Shown in pieces: positions 51,689 to 61,079 of a DNA stretch of 64,000 nt (within the stretch, counting starts at the first letter, position 1; each line of letters begins with the position of its first letter). The position numbers and the translations under genes were made by a program. Origin of the DNA: Pseudorhodobacter sp. E13 (lineage in GTDB: Bacteria > Pseudomonadota > Alphaproteobacteria > Rhodobacterales > Rhodobacteraceae); assembly GCF_003991405.1 (NCBI RefSeq), contig NZ_RPEN01000158.1:248001-312000 (forward strand). Reading direction: 5' to 3'. The notes under the pieces are model-generated. The model made no database searches, was not told the DNA's origin, and saw only the letters and a list, made by a program, of their open reading frames with translations.

Positions 51689-52695
51689 GCGTCCTCCGTT
51701 CCGGTGATCATGCCAGAGATGAGTTGATACGACAGCAGATCGGGCATATCGCGCGGGTCGCGCAGCAAAGGCGCGCAATGGCGGGAAAGCTGTGCCGTCG
51801 CTGTCTGGTATGTGCGGTGCAGGGCCATCGCCTCCTCCAGCGTGACAAAGGCGAACCGCAACGCGCCCCCCGCCGGGCATTGCGCCACCAGCGGCAGGTC
51901 GGCAGGTAACACCGTGCCAATGCGCGGATAGCCCCCGGTGGTCTGCGCCTCGGGCAGCAGCACGAAAGGCGCGCCATCGCCGGGGATCTGAATATCGCCG
52001 GGGGTGATGATTTCCGACAGGATCGACTGGCCGGAGGCAAGGCCAAACCCATCCCCATCCGGCAACAGCCGCACGCCTTGACGGTTGGCACGCGCATCGC
52101 GGTGAAAGGGGGTGGCCTGAAACCGGGCAATCTCTGCCTCTGGGAACAGCGCGGTTTGCAATGAGGCGATGACCCGCACCCTGCCCCCGTTGAACCGGTC
52201 TGCAACGGCAAGGCCAAGCCCCACCACATCGCCAGTATCGGCGCCGATGGGCAAGCGGTCCCCCGCCGCAAGGCCGCGCCCGATCCCCACGGCAAGATGG
52301 GTGGCGCGCGCGCCAAGGAAGGTTTCGGTGGCAAAGCCGCCGCCCACCGACAGATAGCCATAGACCCCGCTTTGCGCGCCGCCAATCTCCAGCCGTGCGC
52401 CGGACGGCAGGGCGTGGCTGGCGTTCCACGCCAAGGGCGCGCCATCCAGCGTGGCCCGCATCGGCGCCCCGGTCAGCGCAATGCGCAACGGGCCAGTGGC
52501 GGTGAAACTGCCACCAAACCCCGCCATTTCCAACGCAGCCAGATCCGGGCTTTGCCGCAGCAGCGCCGCCCCTTCGGCAAGGGCCAACCTGTCCGCCGCG
52601 CCACCGCAAGACAGGCCAAGCCCGATATGCCCCGGACGGCCCTGATCCTGCACGGTCACACCAGCGCCAGCGGAAAGCACCAAAAGCGCGGTCAT
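51685..52695 (-). CDS. pxpC: 5-oxoprolinase subunit PxpC
   Basis: 336 residues of the biotin-dependent carboxyltransferase-like (KipA) family. Recognisable segments are LSAGAGVTVQDQGRPGHIGLG at the N-terminus, GVYGYLSVGGGFATETFLGA, and TTGGYPRIGTVLPADLPL. It forms the catalytic assembly with PxpB. It overlaps pxpB upstream and pxpA downstream, each by 4 bp, so the three are made together. Confidence 0.92.
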   Translation of the reverse strand: MTALLVLSAGAGVTVQDQGRPGHIGLGLSCGGAADRLALAEGAALLRQSPDLAALEMAGFGGSFTATGPLRIALTGAPMRATLDGAPLAWNASHALPSGARLEIGGAQSGVYGYLSVGGGFATETFLGARATHLAVGIGRGLAAGDRLPIGADTGDVVGLGLAVADRFNGGRVRVIASLQTALFPEAEIARFQATPFHRDARANRQGVRLLPDGDGFGLASGQSILSEIITPGDIQIPGDGAPFVLLPEAQTTGGYPRIGTVLPADLPLVAQCPAGGALRFAFVTLEEAMALHRTYQTATAQLSRHCAPLLRDPRDMPDLLSYQLISGMITGTEDA

Positions 52696-53435
52696 GCCAA
52701 GGGCTCCACGCTTGCGCCGCCATTGCTGCGGCTGTCGGCTTGCAGATTGGCGAATTCCGCTGGGGTCACGGCGCAGAATTCCACCTCATCGCCTGCGCGC
52801 AGGGTGAAGGGGTCGGCGCATTCGGCGCGAAAGCAGCGAAAGGCGGTTTGGCCGATATGGCGCCATCCGGTCGGGGACGGGTTGGCAAACAGCACGAATT
52901 GCCGCACCGCAACCACCAGCGCCCCGGCAGGCACCTGCGGCGTCACGCTGTTCTGGCGCGGGATGTTCCATTGTTCGGGCAATTCGCCAAGATAGGGCTG
53001 ACCGGGGGCAAAGCCCAGCGTCAGCACCCGCATCCGCGCGCGCGACAGGGTCGCTACGGCCTCGGCCTCGCTTTGCCCGGCCAAACCTGCCGCTTCGGCC
53101 AGTTGCGGGCCATGCGCACCGCCGTAAACCGTGGGAATACGCCACAACCGCCGCCCCGACGGCGCGGGGGCGGCATACCAATCCGCCTGCGCCAACAGCG
53201 CCCGAAGCTTGGCCGTCAAATCCTGATGCGACAGGCGCAGCGGGTCAAACCGCAGATAGGTCGCGGCAAGCGAGGAAGATGTTTCCTCCACCCCCGGCCA
53301 AGCCTCTGCCTCGACCGCCGCGCGAAAGGCGATGGCGGCGCGGTTGGCCGCATCCGTCAGATGATCGGAAAACCGCACCAAAAGGCCCGTCAGCCCAAGC
53401 GCATGAATTTGAGGAGAGGGATCAAGGGATTGCAT
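52692..53435 (-). CDS. pxpB: 5-oxoprolinase subunit PxpB
   Basis: 247 residues, KipI-like allophanate hydrolase subunit 1 family. Conserved regions are IPTVYGGAHGPQLAEAAGLAG, VLTLGFAPGQPYLGELPEQW and the glycine-containing TGWRHIGQTAFRCF. It heads the operon. Its start is 135 bp from the divergent diaminopropionate ammonia-lyase gene, so promoters for both lie there. Confidence 0.92.
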   Translation of the reverse strand: MQSLDPSPQIHALGLTGLLVRFSDHLTDAANRAAIAFRAAVEAEAWPGVEETSSSLAATYLRFDPLRLSHQDLTAKLRALLAQADWYAAPAPSGRRLWRIPTVYGGAHGPQLAEAAGLAGQSEAEAVATLSRARMRVLTLGFAPGQPYLGELPEQWNIPRQNSVTPQVPAGALVVAVRQFVLFANPSPTGWRHIGQTAFRCFRAECADPFTLRAGDEVEFCAVTPAEFANLQADSRSNGGASVEPLA

Positions 53436-53570
53436 CAGGCAATCGTGCCGCTTTGCCCCATCGCCCGCAAGCCCCTTTGCGCAGATCGCACCCCTATGGC
53501 CTGCTTTTCCCTATCCTTCGCCATGCCCCCATGGCAGGCTGTCCGCATTGCTTGCTTGAAAAGGCCCGCC

Positions 53571-54761
53571 ATGCGCTTTGACCCTTTTGACTCTGCCGTG
53601 ATCGACCATTTCCACGCCCCGCGCCGTGCCTCCGGGGCCGCGCAGCGCGTGCTGTCACCCGAGGCTTTCGCCGCCGCACAGGCCGAGATTGCAAGCTGGG
53701 CAGGCTATGCCGTCACCCCGTTGCACCCGCTGCCCGCCTTGGCCGAAAGCCTGCGCCTTGGCGCGGTGCTTTACAAAGACGAAGGCCCGCGCTTTGGTCT
53801 TGGCAGTTTCAAGGCGCTGGGGGCGGCCTATGCGGCTTTGCGGGTGCTGCAAGCGGCCCTTGGCAAAAGGTTGGGCCGCAGCGTGACACTGGCCGAGATC
53901 CGTTCGGGCGCCTTGCGGGCCGAGGCCGCACAGGTCACGCTGTGTTCGGCCACCGATGGCAATCATGGCCGCTCGCTGGCATGGGGCTGCCAGCGCTTTG
54001 GGGCCGGATGCCGCATTTATATTCATGCCGAGGTCAGCGAGGCGCGCGCGCAGGTGATGCGCGATTTCGGGGCCGATGTCTGCCGGATTGCGGGCAATTA
54101 TGACGCCTCGGTTGCGGCAGCGCGGGACGATGCGCAGCGGCATGGCTGGTTCATGGTCGCCGATACTTCTTGGCCCGGCTATACCGAACCGCCGCGCGAT
54201 GTGATGGCCGGATATGGCACCATGGTATCCGAGGCCTGCGCTGCGATGGACCGCGCCCCGACCCATGTTTTTGTGCAAGGGGGCGTGGGCGGGCTTGCCG
54301 CCAGCGTGGCCGCCTGCCTGCGCCAGAATTGGGGCGATGCCGCCCCCCGCGTGATCGTGGTGGAACCCGCGCTTGCCCCTTGCCTGCGGGCCAGCGCACA
54401 GGCAGGCCGCGCCACCGCGGTCGACATCACCGCAGAAACCATCATGGCGGGCCTGTCTTGCGGCGAACCCTCCCCCCTTGCATGGGAGGTGTTGGTGGAG
54501 GAAGCCAGCGATTACCTTGCCATCCCTGATGCGCTGATCGGCCCCACGATGCGGCTTTTGGCGCGGCCCTTGGGGGCGGACCCGCAGATCGAAGGCGGCG
54601 AAAGCGGCGTGGCGGGCTTGGCCGCGCTGATCGCTGCCGCGCGCCAACCGGGGCTGCGCGAAAGGCTGGGGCTGACGGGAGAATCGCGGGTGCTGCTGTT
54701 CGGCTCCGAAGGTATCACCGACCCCGAGATTTACGCGGCCATGATGGCCGAGGCGGATTAG
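53571..54761 (+). CDS. dpaL: Diaminopropionate ammonia-lyase
   Basis: 396-residue PLP enzyme of fold type II, converting 2,3-diaminopropionate to pyruvate and ammonia. The cofactor lysine lies in GLGSFKALGAAYAAL; the phosphate-binding and substrate loops are CSATDGNHGRSLAWG and VQGGVGGLAASVAA. The C-terminal GGESGVAGLAAL is also family-specific. AAAAGG precedes the ATG at 53571; the open frame extends far upstream through the divergent gene and is not used. It is divergent from pxpB and could share its regulation. Confidence 0.88.
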   Translation: MRFDPFDSAVIDHFHAPRRASGAAQRVLSPEAFAAAQAEIASWAGYAVTPLHPLPALAESLRLGAVLYKDEGPRFGLGSFKALGAAYAALRVLQAALGKRLGRSVTLAEIRSGALRAEAAQVTLCSATDGNHGRSLAWGCQRFGAGCRIYIHAEVSEARAQVMRDFGADVCRIAGNYDASVAAARDDAQRHGWFMVADTSWPGYTEPPRDVMAGYGTMVSEACAAMDRAPTHVFVQGGVGGLAASVAACLRQNWGDAAPRVIVVEPALAPCLRASAQAGRATAVDITAETIMAGLSCGEPSPLAWEVLVEEASDYLAIPDALIGPTMRLLARPLGADPQIEGGESGVAGLAALIAAARQPGLRERLGLTGESRVLLFGSEGITDPEIYAAMMAEAD

Positions 54762-54769
54762 GATTAGCC

Positions 54770-55606
54770 TCAGGCCAGTGCCAGCGCCACCACGCCTGCC
54801 GCCACAATCACCGCCGCCAGCATCCGGCCCCGCCATGGCCGCTCGCCAAACCATAGCACGCCGATCAGCGCGGCGATGATGACACTGGATTCGCGCACCG
54901 CCGACACCGCCCCCAAAGGCGCGAGGGTTTTGACGTAAAGCACCAGCCCATAGGCCGTGACCGCCGCCGCCCCGCCCATCAGCCCCAGAATCAGCGTGCG
55001 CGGCGCGAAATGGCCCCGGTTGCGGCGGCGATGCAGCGCAATGGCCAGCGGCACCGGGGCCTCACATAAAAACAGCCAGCCCATATAGCCCGTGGCGGTG
55101 CCCGCCTGCCGGATGCCAAGACCATCGGCCACCGAATAAGTGCCGATGCACAGGCCCAACAGCACCGCAAAGGCAATCGTGCTACCCTGCGCCTGCGCAG
55201 CTCCGCGTTGCAGCGCCAACAGGCCAATTCCCCCCGACACCAGCGCCAAACCCACCCAGCCCAGCGGCCCCAGCCCCTCGCCGATCAGCAGATAGGCCGA
55301 CAGCGCCACAAAGGCCGGGGCCAACCCGCGTGAAATCGGGTAAACTTGGCTCAGATCACCATGGCGATAGGCGCGGAACAACAGCAGGTAATAGCCGTAA
55401 TGCACGACGGTCGAGACAAAGATCGACGGCCAGCTTGCCCGGTCCGGCAAAGGCGACAGCGCAATCAGCACCACCCCCGCCAGCGCATGCGCCAGACTGA
55501 CAGCCCCCAACACCCCGGCACGGTCGTCCACCGCCTTCAGCATCGCATTCCATCCGGCATGCAGAAAGGCCGAGAACAGCACGATCCCCAGCGCGAGTGG
55601 CGTCAT
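54770..55606 (-). CDS. EamA-family (DMT) transporter of the phosphonate operon
   Basis: 278 residues with about ten hydrophobic segments in two EamA halves. It opens PLALGIVLFSAFLHAGWNAM and contains SQVYPISRGLAPAFVALSAY in the first half and AVSAVRESSVIIAALIGVLW in the second. It overlaps the upstream pbfA stop by 4 bp and is the last gene of the phn operon, so a role in moving phosphonates or their products is plausible but unproven. Confidence 0.83.
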   Translation of the reverse strand: MTPLALGIVLFSAFLHAGWNAMLKAVDDRAGVLGAVSLAHALAGVVLIALSPLPDRASWPSIFVSTVVHYGYYLLLFRAYRHGDLSQVYPISRGLAPAFVALSAYLLIGEGLGPLGWVGLALVSGGIGLLALQRGAAQAQGSTIAFAVLLGLCIGTYSVADGLGIRQAGTATGYMGWLFLCEAPVPLAIALHRRRNRGHFAPRTLILGLMGGAAAVTAYGLVLYVKTLAPLGAVSAVRESSVIIAALIGVLWFGERPWRGRMLAAVIVAAGVVALALA

Positions 55607-56952
55607 GCTTCGGCCAGAATGGCGGTTTCAACGATGCTGAGCGCGCGGTCCAGATCATTGCGGCTGATGGTCAGCGGTGGCGACAGGGTCAGCACCGACC
55701 CCGCACTGATCTTGAACGACAGCCCCGCCGCCAGACAGCGGTAATATATCCGTTCGGCGCGATCTGGGGCGGCGGTTTTGCTGGCGCGGTCGCTGACAAT
55801 GTCCACGCCAAACATCAACCCCCTGCCCCGCACATCGCCCACAAAGCGGCTTTGTGGCGCAAAGGCGTGCAGCCGCGCCATGGCATGTGCGCCCAGTTCG
55901 GCAGCGCGTTCTACCAGCCCTTCTTCCTCGATGATCTCCAAGGTGATCAGGGCAGCGCGGGCGGTGACGGGGTTTTTCTCATGCGTGTAATGGCCGATGG
56001 CGAAATCGCCGCAGAGATCAAGATCACGCCGCGCCAGAACGGCGGCAATGGGCAGGATACCCCCGCCCAGCGCCTTGCCGAGAGTAACGATATCGGGGAT
56101 CACCGCGTCATGTTCAAAGGCGAACATGCGCCCGGTTTTGCCCAGCCCGGTGGGAATTTCATCCATGATCAGCAGCGCGCCATGGCGGTTGCAGGCCGCG
56201 CGCACCGCTTGCCAGAACCCCGGCGGCGGCACCACGGGCACTGCGCGCATCGGCTCGGCGATCACGGCGGCCACATCGGTTTCGCGGCCCAGGATATAAT
56301 CGACCATCCCCGCACAGGCGAGGCCGCAAACCTCTGGCCCCGCGTGGTTATAGGGGCAGCGATAGCAGTTGAAGGGCGCGACATGTTCGGTGCCCGTCAT
56401 CAACGGCCCCGCGATATGGCTGCGGAACGTGGCCTCGCCCCCCACCGATGCGGCACCAAAGCCCGCACCGTGGAACGCATCCCAAAAGCTGATGGTCTTG
56501 AACCGCCCCGTCGCCGCACGCGCGATTTTCAGCGCCACCTCATTCGCATCGGACCCGCCGGTGGTGAACAGCACCTTCGACAGACCGCCGGGCGCAAGGC
56601 GGCCCAGCTTTTCGGCCAAAGCGACAGCAGGTTCATTGGTAAAGCGGCGGGGCGCGAAGGGCAGATCATCCAGTTGCGCCTTGATCGCCGCCACAAGGCG
56701 CGGATGGCCATAGCCGATGTGATGCACCGAATTGCCGTGAAAATCCATATAGCGGCGGCCTGCGGTATCCTCGATCCAGATGCCTTCGGCTTTGGCGATG
56801 GTCGACACACAAGGGCTGGAAAGCGATTGATGCAAGAACGCATTGGCATCCCGGGCGAGCAGGTCGCGCGTGGCGGGATCGGGGTGTTTCGCGGCCCAAG
56901 CGCGACGCGCGGCGGATTGGTTGGACTCACCTTCGGTATGGGTCAGCTTCAT
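55603..56952 (-). CDS. pbfA: PbfA-like (R)-1-hydroxy-2-aminoethylphosphonate ammonia-lyase
   Basis: 449-residue class III aminotransferase-fold PLP protein. The cofactor lysine is in DIVTLGKALGGGILPI; other hallmarks are FTTGGSDANEVALKIARA and LLIMDEIPTGLGKTGRMFAF. Proteins of this group encoded with PhnW, PhnY and PhnA convert (R)-1-hydroxy-2-aminoethylphosphonate to phosphonoacetaldehyde and ammonia, feeding the same pathway. The assignment depends on context, since the fold alone would fit a general aminotransferase. It is third in the order after phnW-phnA-phnY, 47 bp behind phnY. Confidence 0.8.
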   Translation of the reverse strand: MKLTHTEGESNQSAARRAWAAKHPDPATRDLLARDANAFLHQSLSSPCVSTIAKAEGIWIEDTAGRRYMDFHGNSVHHIGYGHPRLVAAIKAQLDDLPFAPRRFTNEPAVALAEKLGRLAPGGLSKVLFTTGGSDANEVALKIARAATGRFKTISFWDAFHGAGFGAASVGGEATFRSHIAGPLMTGTEHVAPFNCYRCPYNHAGPEVCGLACAGMVDYILGRETDVAAVIAEPMRAVPVVPPPGFWQAVRAACNRHGALLIMDEIPTGLGKTGRMFAFEHDAVIPDIVTLGKALGGGILPIAAVLARRDLDLCGDFAIGHYTHEKNPVTARAALITLEIIEEEGLVERAAELGAHAMARLHAFAPQSRFVGDVRGRGLMFGVDIVSDRASKTAAPDRAERIYYRCLAAGLSFKISAGSVLTLSPPLTISRNDLDRALSIVETAILAEA

Positions 56953-56999
56953 CCGGCATACCTTTGATTTTGGAGAGGAAACGCGCGCGCGGGGCGGCG

Positions 57000-58451
57000 C
57001 TATTCCGGCCAGGGCAAGGAATAGGTTTTGACATTGGTAAAGAACTTCATCGCCTCGATCACGCCTTCCTTCACCGCATTGCCACTGTCCTTGATACCGC
57101 CAAAGGGCGACATTTCAATGCGATAGCCGGGTTGCTCCCAGATGTTGCAGGTGCCTACATCCAGCCCGTTTATATAGGCAATCGCGCGGTGCAGATCATT
57201 GGTGCAAACGCCTGAGGACAGCCCGAAGGGCGTCGCGTTGGAAATCCGCATCACCGCCGCATCGTCATCGGGCACCCGCACGATCGGAATGATGGGGCCA
57301 AAGGTTTCCTCCATCACCAATTCGCTGTCATGCGGCACATGGTCCACCACGATGGGCGGCAGCAGCGCGCCACGGCGACCGGGATGGTAAAGGATCTTCG
57401 CCCCTGCCGCCTCGGCCATCAACACCCGGCGTTCAAACAGCTCCGCCGCTTGGGCATGGATCACACAGCCCAGTTCCGTGGCCGGGTCTTGCGGGTCGCC
57501 AAACCTGATTGCCTTCGCCTTGGCCAGCACCAGCGGCACAAAGCGATCCGCCACGCTTTCCTGCACCAGAATCCGCTTGATCGCGGTGCAGCGCTGGCCG
57601 GAATTGCCCGTGGCCCCCGCCACCGCAATCACCGCCGCCTTGTCCAGATCAGCATCCGACAGATCATTGCAGATGATCAGCGGGTCATTGCCCCCCAATT
57701 CCAGCGCCTGCCGCTTATACCCGGCCTTGGCGGCGATAAGCTTGCCCACCGGCACCCCGCCGGTAAAGGTGATTATGTCGATATCCGGGTTTACCATCAT
57801 CTCTTCGCCGATATCTTTCGGCCAACCCGTCACGATCTGGAACATTTCGGGCGGCAGCCCCGCCTCATACAGAATATCGGCCAGCGCAATCGCGGTCAGC
57901 GGCGTCAACTCCGTCGGTTTGCAGACCATACAGTTATTGGTGGCGATAGAGGGCGCGATTTTATGCGCCACCATGTTCAGCGGGTGGTTGAACGGGGTTA
58001 TCGCGGAAATCGCGCGCACCGGTTCGCGCTTGGTAAAGATTTTGCGCGCCTTGCCGTTATGGGTCAGATCGCAGGAAAAAATCTCTCCGTCATCCATCAG
58101 CGCCTGTTGCGCGGCGAATTGGAACACATCCTGCGCGCGCTTTGTCTCGTAGATCGCGTGTTGGTGGCAGATGCCCAGTTCCAGCACCAGCCATTTCGCC
58201 AGATAGTCGCGCCGCGCGCCGATCAACTGGCCCGCGCGTTGCAGGATCTGGCTGCGTTCATAGCGGCTGAGCTTAGGTTTATAGGCCGCCGCAATCGCAA
58301 AGGCGCGGCGCGCATGTTCGGCGCGGCCTGCGGGAACGGTGCCCACCACCTCCTCGGTATAGGGATAGCGCACCTCGATCACATCATCGGCAAAGACAAT
58401 CTCTCCGCCGATGCGCATCCCTTCGTGGCGGGGTTCAAAAGCATCGGTCAT
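57000..58451 (-). CDS. phnY: Phosphonoacetaldehyde dehydrogenase PhnY
   Basis: 483-residue aldehyde dehydrogenase. The catalytic cysteine lies in [12 protein letters not shown] and the general-base Glu in [30 protein letters not shown] and [14 protein letters not shown] are standard superfamily landmarks. Placement between phnA and pbfA indicates phosphonoacetaldehyde oxidation to phosphonoacetate with NAD+. The ATG at 58451 is 13 bp after the phnA stop; an upstream extension is not conserved-looking. Confidence 0.9.
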   Translation of the reverse strand: MTDAFEPRHEGMRIGGEIVFADDVIEVRYPYTEEVVGTVPAGRAEHARRAFAIAAAYKPKLSRYERSQILQRAGQLIGARRDYLAKWLVLELGICHQHAIYETKRAQDVFQFAAQQALMDDGEIFSCDLTHNGKARKIFTKREPVRAISAITPFNHPLNMVAHKIAPSIATNNCMVCKPTELTPLTAIALADILYEAGLPPEMFQIVTGWPKDIGEEMMVNPDIDIITFTGGVPVGKLIAAKAGYKRQALELGGNDPLIICNDLSDADLDKAAVIAVAGATGNSGQRCTAIKRILVQESVADRFVPLVLAKAKAIRFGDPQDPATELGCVIHAQAAELFERRVLMAEAAGAKILYHPGRRGALLPPIVVDHVPHDSELVMEETFGPIIPIVRVPDDDAAVMRISNATPFGLSSGVCTNDLHRAIAYINGLDVGTCNIWEQPGYRIEMSPFGGIKDSGNAVKEGVIEAMKFFTNVKTYSLPWPE

Positions 58452-58464
58452 GGCACATCCCCTT

Positions 58465-59709
58465 TTAAAGCGCGGCTGCGGTGGTGGCGTAGAAAAACGC
58501 ATCGAAATTGCGCAGAACCGGTTGCGCCGGCAGGTCCATCACCCGGTTGACGATAAAGGGCACCTCTTGTTCCGTCAGCCCGCCATGGCTGCGCAGGGGT
58601 TCGTTCAGCGCGGCAAGGTCGTGGCGGTGTTCCGACGTGCCGATGGTCATGTTTTCCGTGCTGATCATGACGATATCGCCGATCCGGTCAGCAGGCAGAT
58701 CAAAGCGCGCCACCGCCTCGGCGCGGTCCATCACCTCCAGTATTTCGGGGCGCGCGGCCAGACGTGCGATGATATCGGCGTGGTCTGCCCCCTTGGGCAG
58801 ATAGGCCGTGCCAAAGCCGCCCAGCGCGCCGTGATGCACGACATAAGGGTCGGTGATCGGCAAGATCACCCGCGCCGCCGCTTTCCCCAGCCAATCATCC
58901 AGCAAATCCTGCACATAGATCACCTGCGGGTCGCCATGCGCATCATGTTTGGGCTTCATGCCATGATCTGCCGTCACCACAATCGCCGCCCCCATCGCAT
59001 CCAATTGCGCGAGGTATTTGTCAAACATTGCATAGAACGCCTGCGCCTGCGGCTGGTTCGGGGCGTATTTATGCTGCACATAATCGGTCGTGGTCAGATA
59101 CATCACATCCGGTTTCCATTCGGCCAGCAGCTTGACGCCTGCGGCAAAGACAAATTCCGACAGTTCCGCCGAATAGACATCCGGCTGACCAAAGCCCAAC
59201 CATTCGGCGGCCTTGTCCTGGCCATGTTCGGCTTGGGTCGATGTGGCCGAACGCTCGGCGGAAAAGCATTTCGCGCGGTCTTCGTCAAAGCGCAGCCCCG
59301 CGCCCAGCAAAGCGCGCAGCTTGTCCTTGGCCGTCACAATCGCCACCCGCGCGCCCGCCTCATAAAACCGCGAGAACACGGTGGGCGCGCGCAGGAAACG
59401 CACGTCATTCATCATCACCTCTTGCCCGGTTTCCGGCTCATAGAGGTAGTTGCCGCAAATGCCATGCACCGAAGGGGGGCGCCCCGTGGCGATGGACAGG
59501 TTGTTGGGGTTGGTGAAAGACGGGATCACCGAATGGGCCAACCGGTCCGTCCCGGTTTCGCGCATGCGTTTCAGGGTTGGCATCAGGCCCTTGGCAATTG
59601 CCTGCGTCAGGTATTCCGGCTCGCAGCCATCAAGGCAAATCGCAATCGCGCAAACCTTCGGCCAAGGATAGCTGCGATCATTCGCGGTGACAGAGGCGGG
59701 ATGGGGCAT
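58465..59709 (-). CDS. phnA: Phosphonoacetate hydrolase PhnA
   Basis: 414-residue alkaline-phosphatase-superfamily enzyme that hydrolyses phosphonoacetate to acetate and phosphate, a carbon-phosphorus bond cleavage. Metal and nucleophile sites are seen as [12 protein letters not shown] (Asp), [13 protein letters not shown] (nucleophilic Thr), [24 protein letters not shown] (Asp-His) and [13 protein letters not shown] (His). It lies between phnW and phnY with gaps of 21 and 13 bp. Confidence 0.93.
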   Translation of the reverse strand: MPHPASVTANDRSYPWPKVCAIAICLDGCEPEYLTQAIAKGLMPTLKRMRETGTDRLAHSVIPSFTNPNNLSIATGRPPSVHGICGNYLYEPETGQEVMMNDVRFLRAPTVFSRFYEAGARVAIVTAKDKLRALLGAGLRFDEDRAKCFSAERSATSTQAEHGQDKAAEWLGFGQPDVYSAELSEFVFAAGVKLLAEWKPDVMYLTTTDYVQHKYAPNQPQAQAFYAMFDKYLAQLDAMGAAIVVTADHGMKPKHDAHGDPQVIYVQDLLDDWLGKAAARVILPITDPYVVHHGALGGFGTAYLPKGADHADIIARLAARPEILEVMDRAEAVARFDLPADRIGDIVMISTENMTIGTSEHRHDLAALNEPLRSHGGLTEQEVPFIVNRVMDLPAQPVLRNFDAFFYATTAAAL

Positions 59710-59730
59710 GGTAGACCTTTCAGCAAAATT

Positions 59731-60954
59731 TCAGGCGGCCAGTTTGGCGCGTTCTTCAAGGGCAGCGGCAGGAGGGGCGGCCGAGGTGACGCCCATCTCG
59801 GTCAGGCTTTCGGCGGCGGCTTTGACCACACGTTCCATGATGGCGGCATCCATGCGGCCAATGCAACCGATGCGGAAACTTTCCACCACCGTCAGCTTGC
59901 CGGGATAGATGATGAAGCCCTTGGCCTTCATCCGCTCATAAAACTGCGCAAACACGAATCTCGGGTCGGCGGGGCAAAAGAAGGTGACGATGATCGGCGA
60001 CAGCCAGCGATCCTTCAGCAGGGTTTCAAAGCCAAGCGCCCGCATCCCCGCCACCATCACATCGCGGTTATGGGCATAGCGCGCGCCGCGTGCGGCCACG
60101 CCGCCTTCTTCGGCATGCAGGCGCAGCGCCTCAAGGAAGGCCGCGACCACATGGGTCGGCGGAGTATAGCGCCACTGGCCCGATTTCACCATATTCGCCC
60201 ATTGCGCATAGACATCGAGGCTGAGCGAATGGGCATTGCCGCGGCACCCCTCCAGTTCCGATTTGCGCGCGATGACAAAGCCGAAACCCGGCACCCCTTC
60301 GATACATTTATTGGCCGATGATACCATCGCCTCATAGCGCAGCTTGGTCACATCCAGATCAATCGCGCCAAAGGCAGACATGCTGTCGATCAACAGCTTG
60401 CGGCCCTTGGCGGCCACAGCCTCGGCAATCTCGGCCACCGGGTTCAGGATACCCGAGGAGGTTTCGCAATGGCACAGGATCACATGGGTGATCGCGGGGT
60501 CTGCGTCCAGCGCGGCGTCCACCTCCGGCCCGCGCGGCGGCATGTAATCGCCCTTGTCGATCAGCGTATAGGCGCGGCCCAGATAGCGCATGGTTTCCGC
60601 CGCCCGCAGCCCATAGGCACCATTGGCCAGCACCAGCACCTTGCCATCGCGCGGCACAAAGGTGCCCAGCATCGCCTCTACGCAATAGCTGCCAGAGCCC
60701 TGCATCGGCACGCAGACATAGTCGCCCTGCGTATCCCCCGCCAAGGCAACCAGTTGATCGCACAGCGATTTCGTCATCGCTCGGAAATCCCCGTCCCAAG
60801 ACCCCCAGTCGCGCAGCATCGCCTCTTTCACCGAAAGCGCCGTGGTCAAAGGGCCGGGGGTCAGCAGAAACGGCTCTCCCATCGCGGGGTCGGGAAAACT
60901 GTTGGGTGTGGCGGCAGTTGTGGCCGCAGTTTTGGCGGCGGGCGCGTGCGACAT
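59731..60954 (-). CDS. phnW: 2-aminoethylphosphonate-pyruvate transaminase PhnW
   Basis: 407-residue class V aminotransferase converting 2-aminoethylphosphonate and pyruvate to phosphonoacetaldehyde and alanine. The core begins EPFLLTPGPLTTALSVKEAM, with GSGSYCVEAMLGTFVPRDGK, the PLP Asp in LLIDSMSAFGAI, and the cofactor lysine in SSANKCIEGVPGFGF. The ~25-residue Ala/Thr-rich N-terminal extension is longer than in many relatives; the real start could be the Met at residue 25. It is the first gene of the operon. Confidence 0.92.
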   Translation of the reverse strand: MSHAPAAKTAATTAATPNSFPDPAMGEPFLLTPGPLTTALSVKEAMLRDWGSWDGDFRAMTKSLCDQLVALAGDTQGDYVCVPMQGSGSYCVEAMLGTFVPRDGKVLVLANGAYGLRAAETMRYLGRAYTLIDKGDYMPPRGPEVDAALDADPAITHVILCHCETSSGILNPVAEIAEAVAAKGRKLLIDSMSAFGAIDLDVTKLRYEAMVSSANKCIEGVPGFGFVIARKSELEGCRGNAHSLSLDVYAQWANMVKSGQWRYTPPTHVVAAFLEALRLHAEEGGVAARGARYAHNRDVMVAGMRALGFETLLKDRWLSPIIVTFFCPADPRFVFAQFYERMKAKGFIIYPGKLTVVESFRIGCIGRMDAAIMERVVKAAAESLTEMGVTSAAPPAAALEERAKLAA

Positions 60955-61036
60955 CGGGTGTCCCTTCCATCAGCATGAAGACTTGGGCAGCGTGAAGACT
61001 TAGGGCGTTTTTTCCATGCGGATTGGCATATGTAAA

Positions 61037-61051
61037 ATCGTTATTTCGTAT
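61037..61051 (-). promoter_or_regulatory. Candidate LysR-type operator upstream of phnW
   Basis: ATCGTTATTTCGTAT, 83 bp before the phnW start. It closely resembles the ATCGTTAGTTTCGAT site at 62832-62846 beside the LysR gene. Confidence 0.45.
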
Positions 61052-61079
61052 CGACCTATCGTTTTTACTGCCAGCCGCC

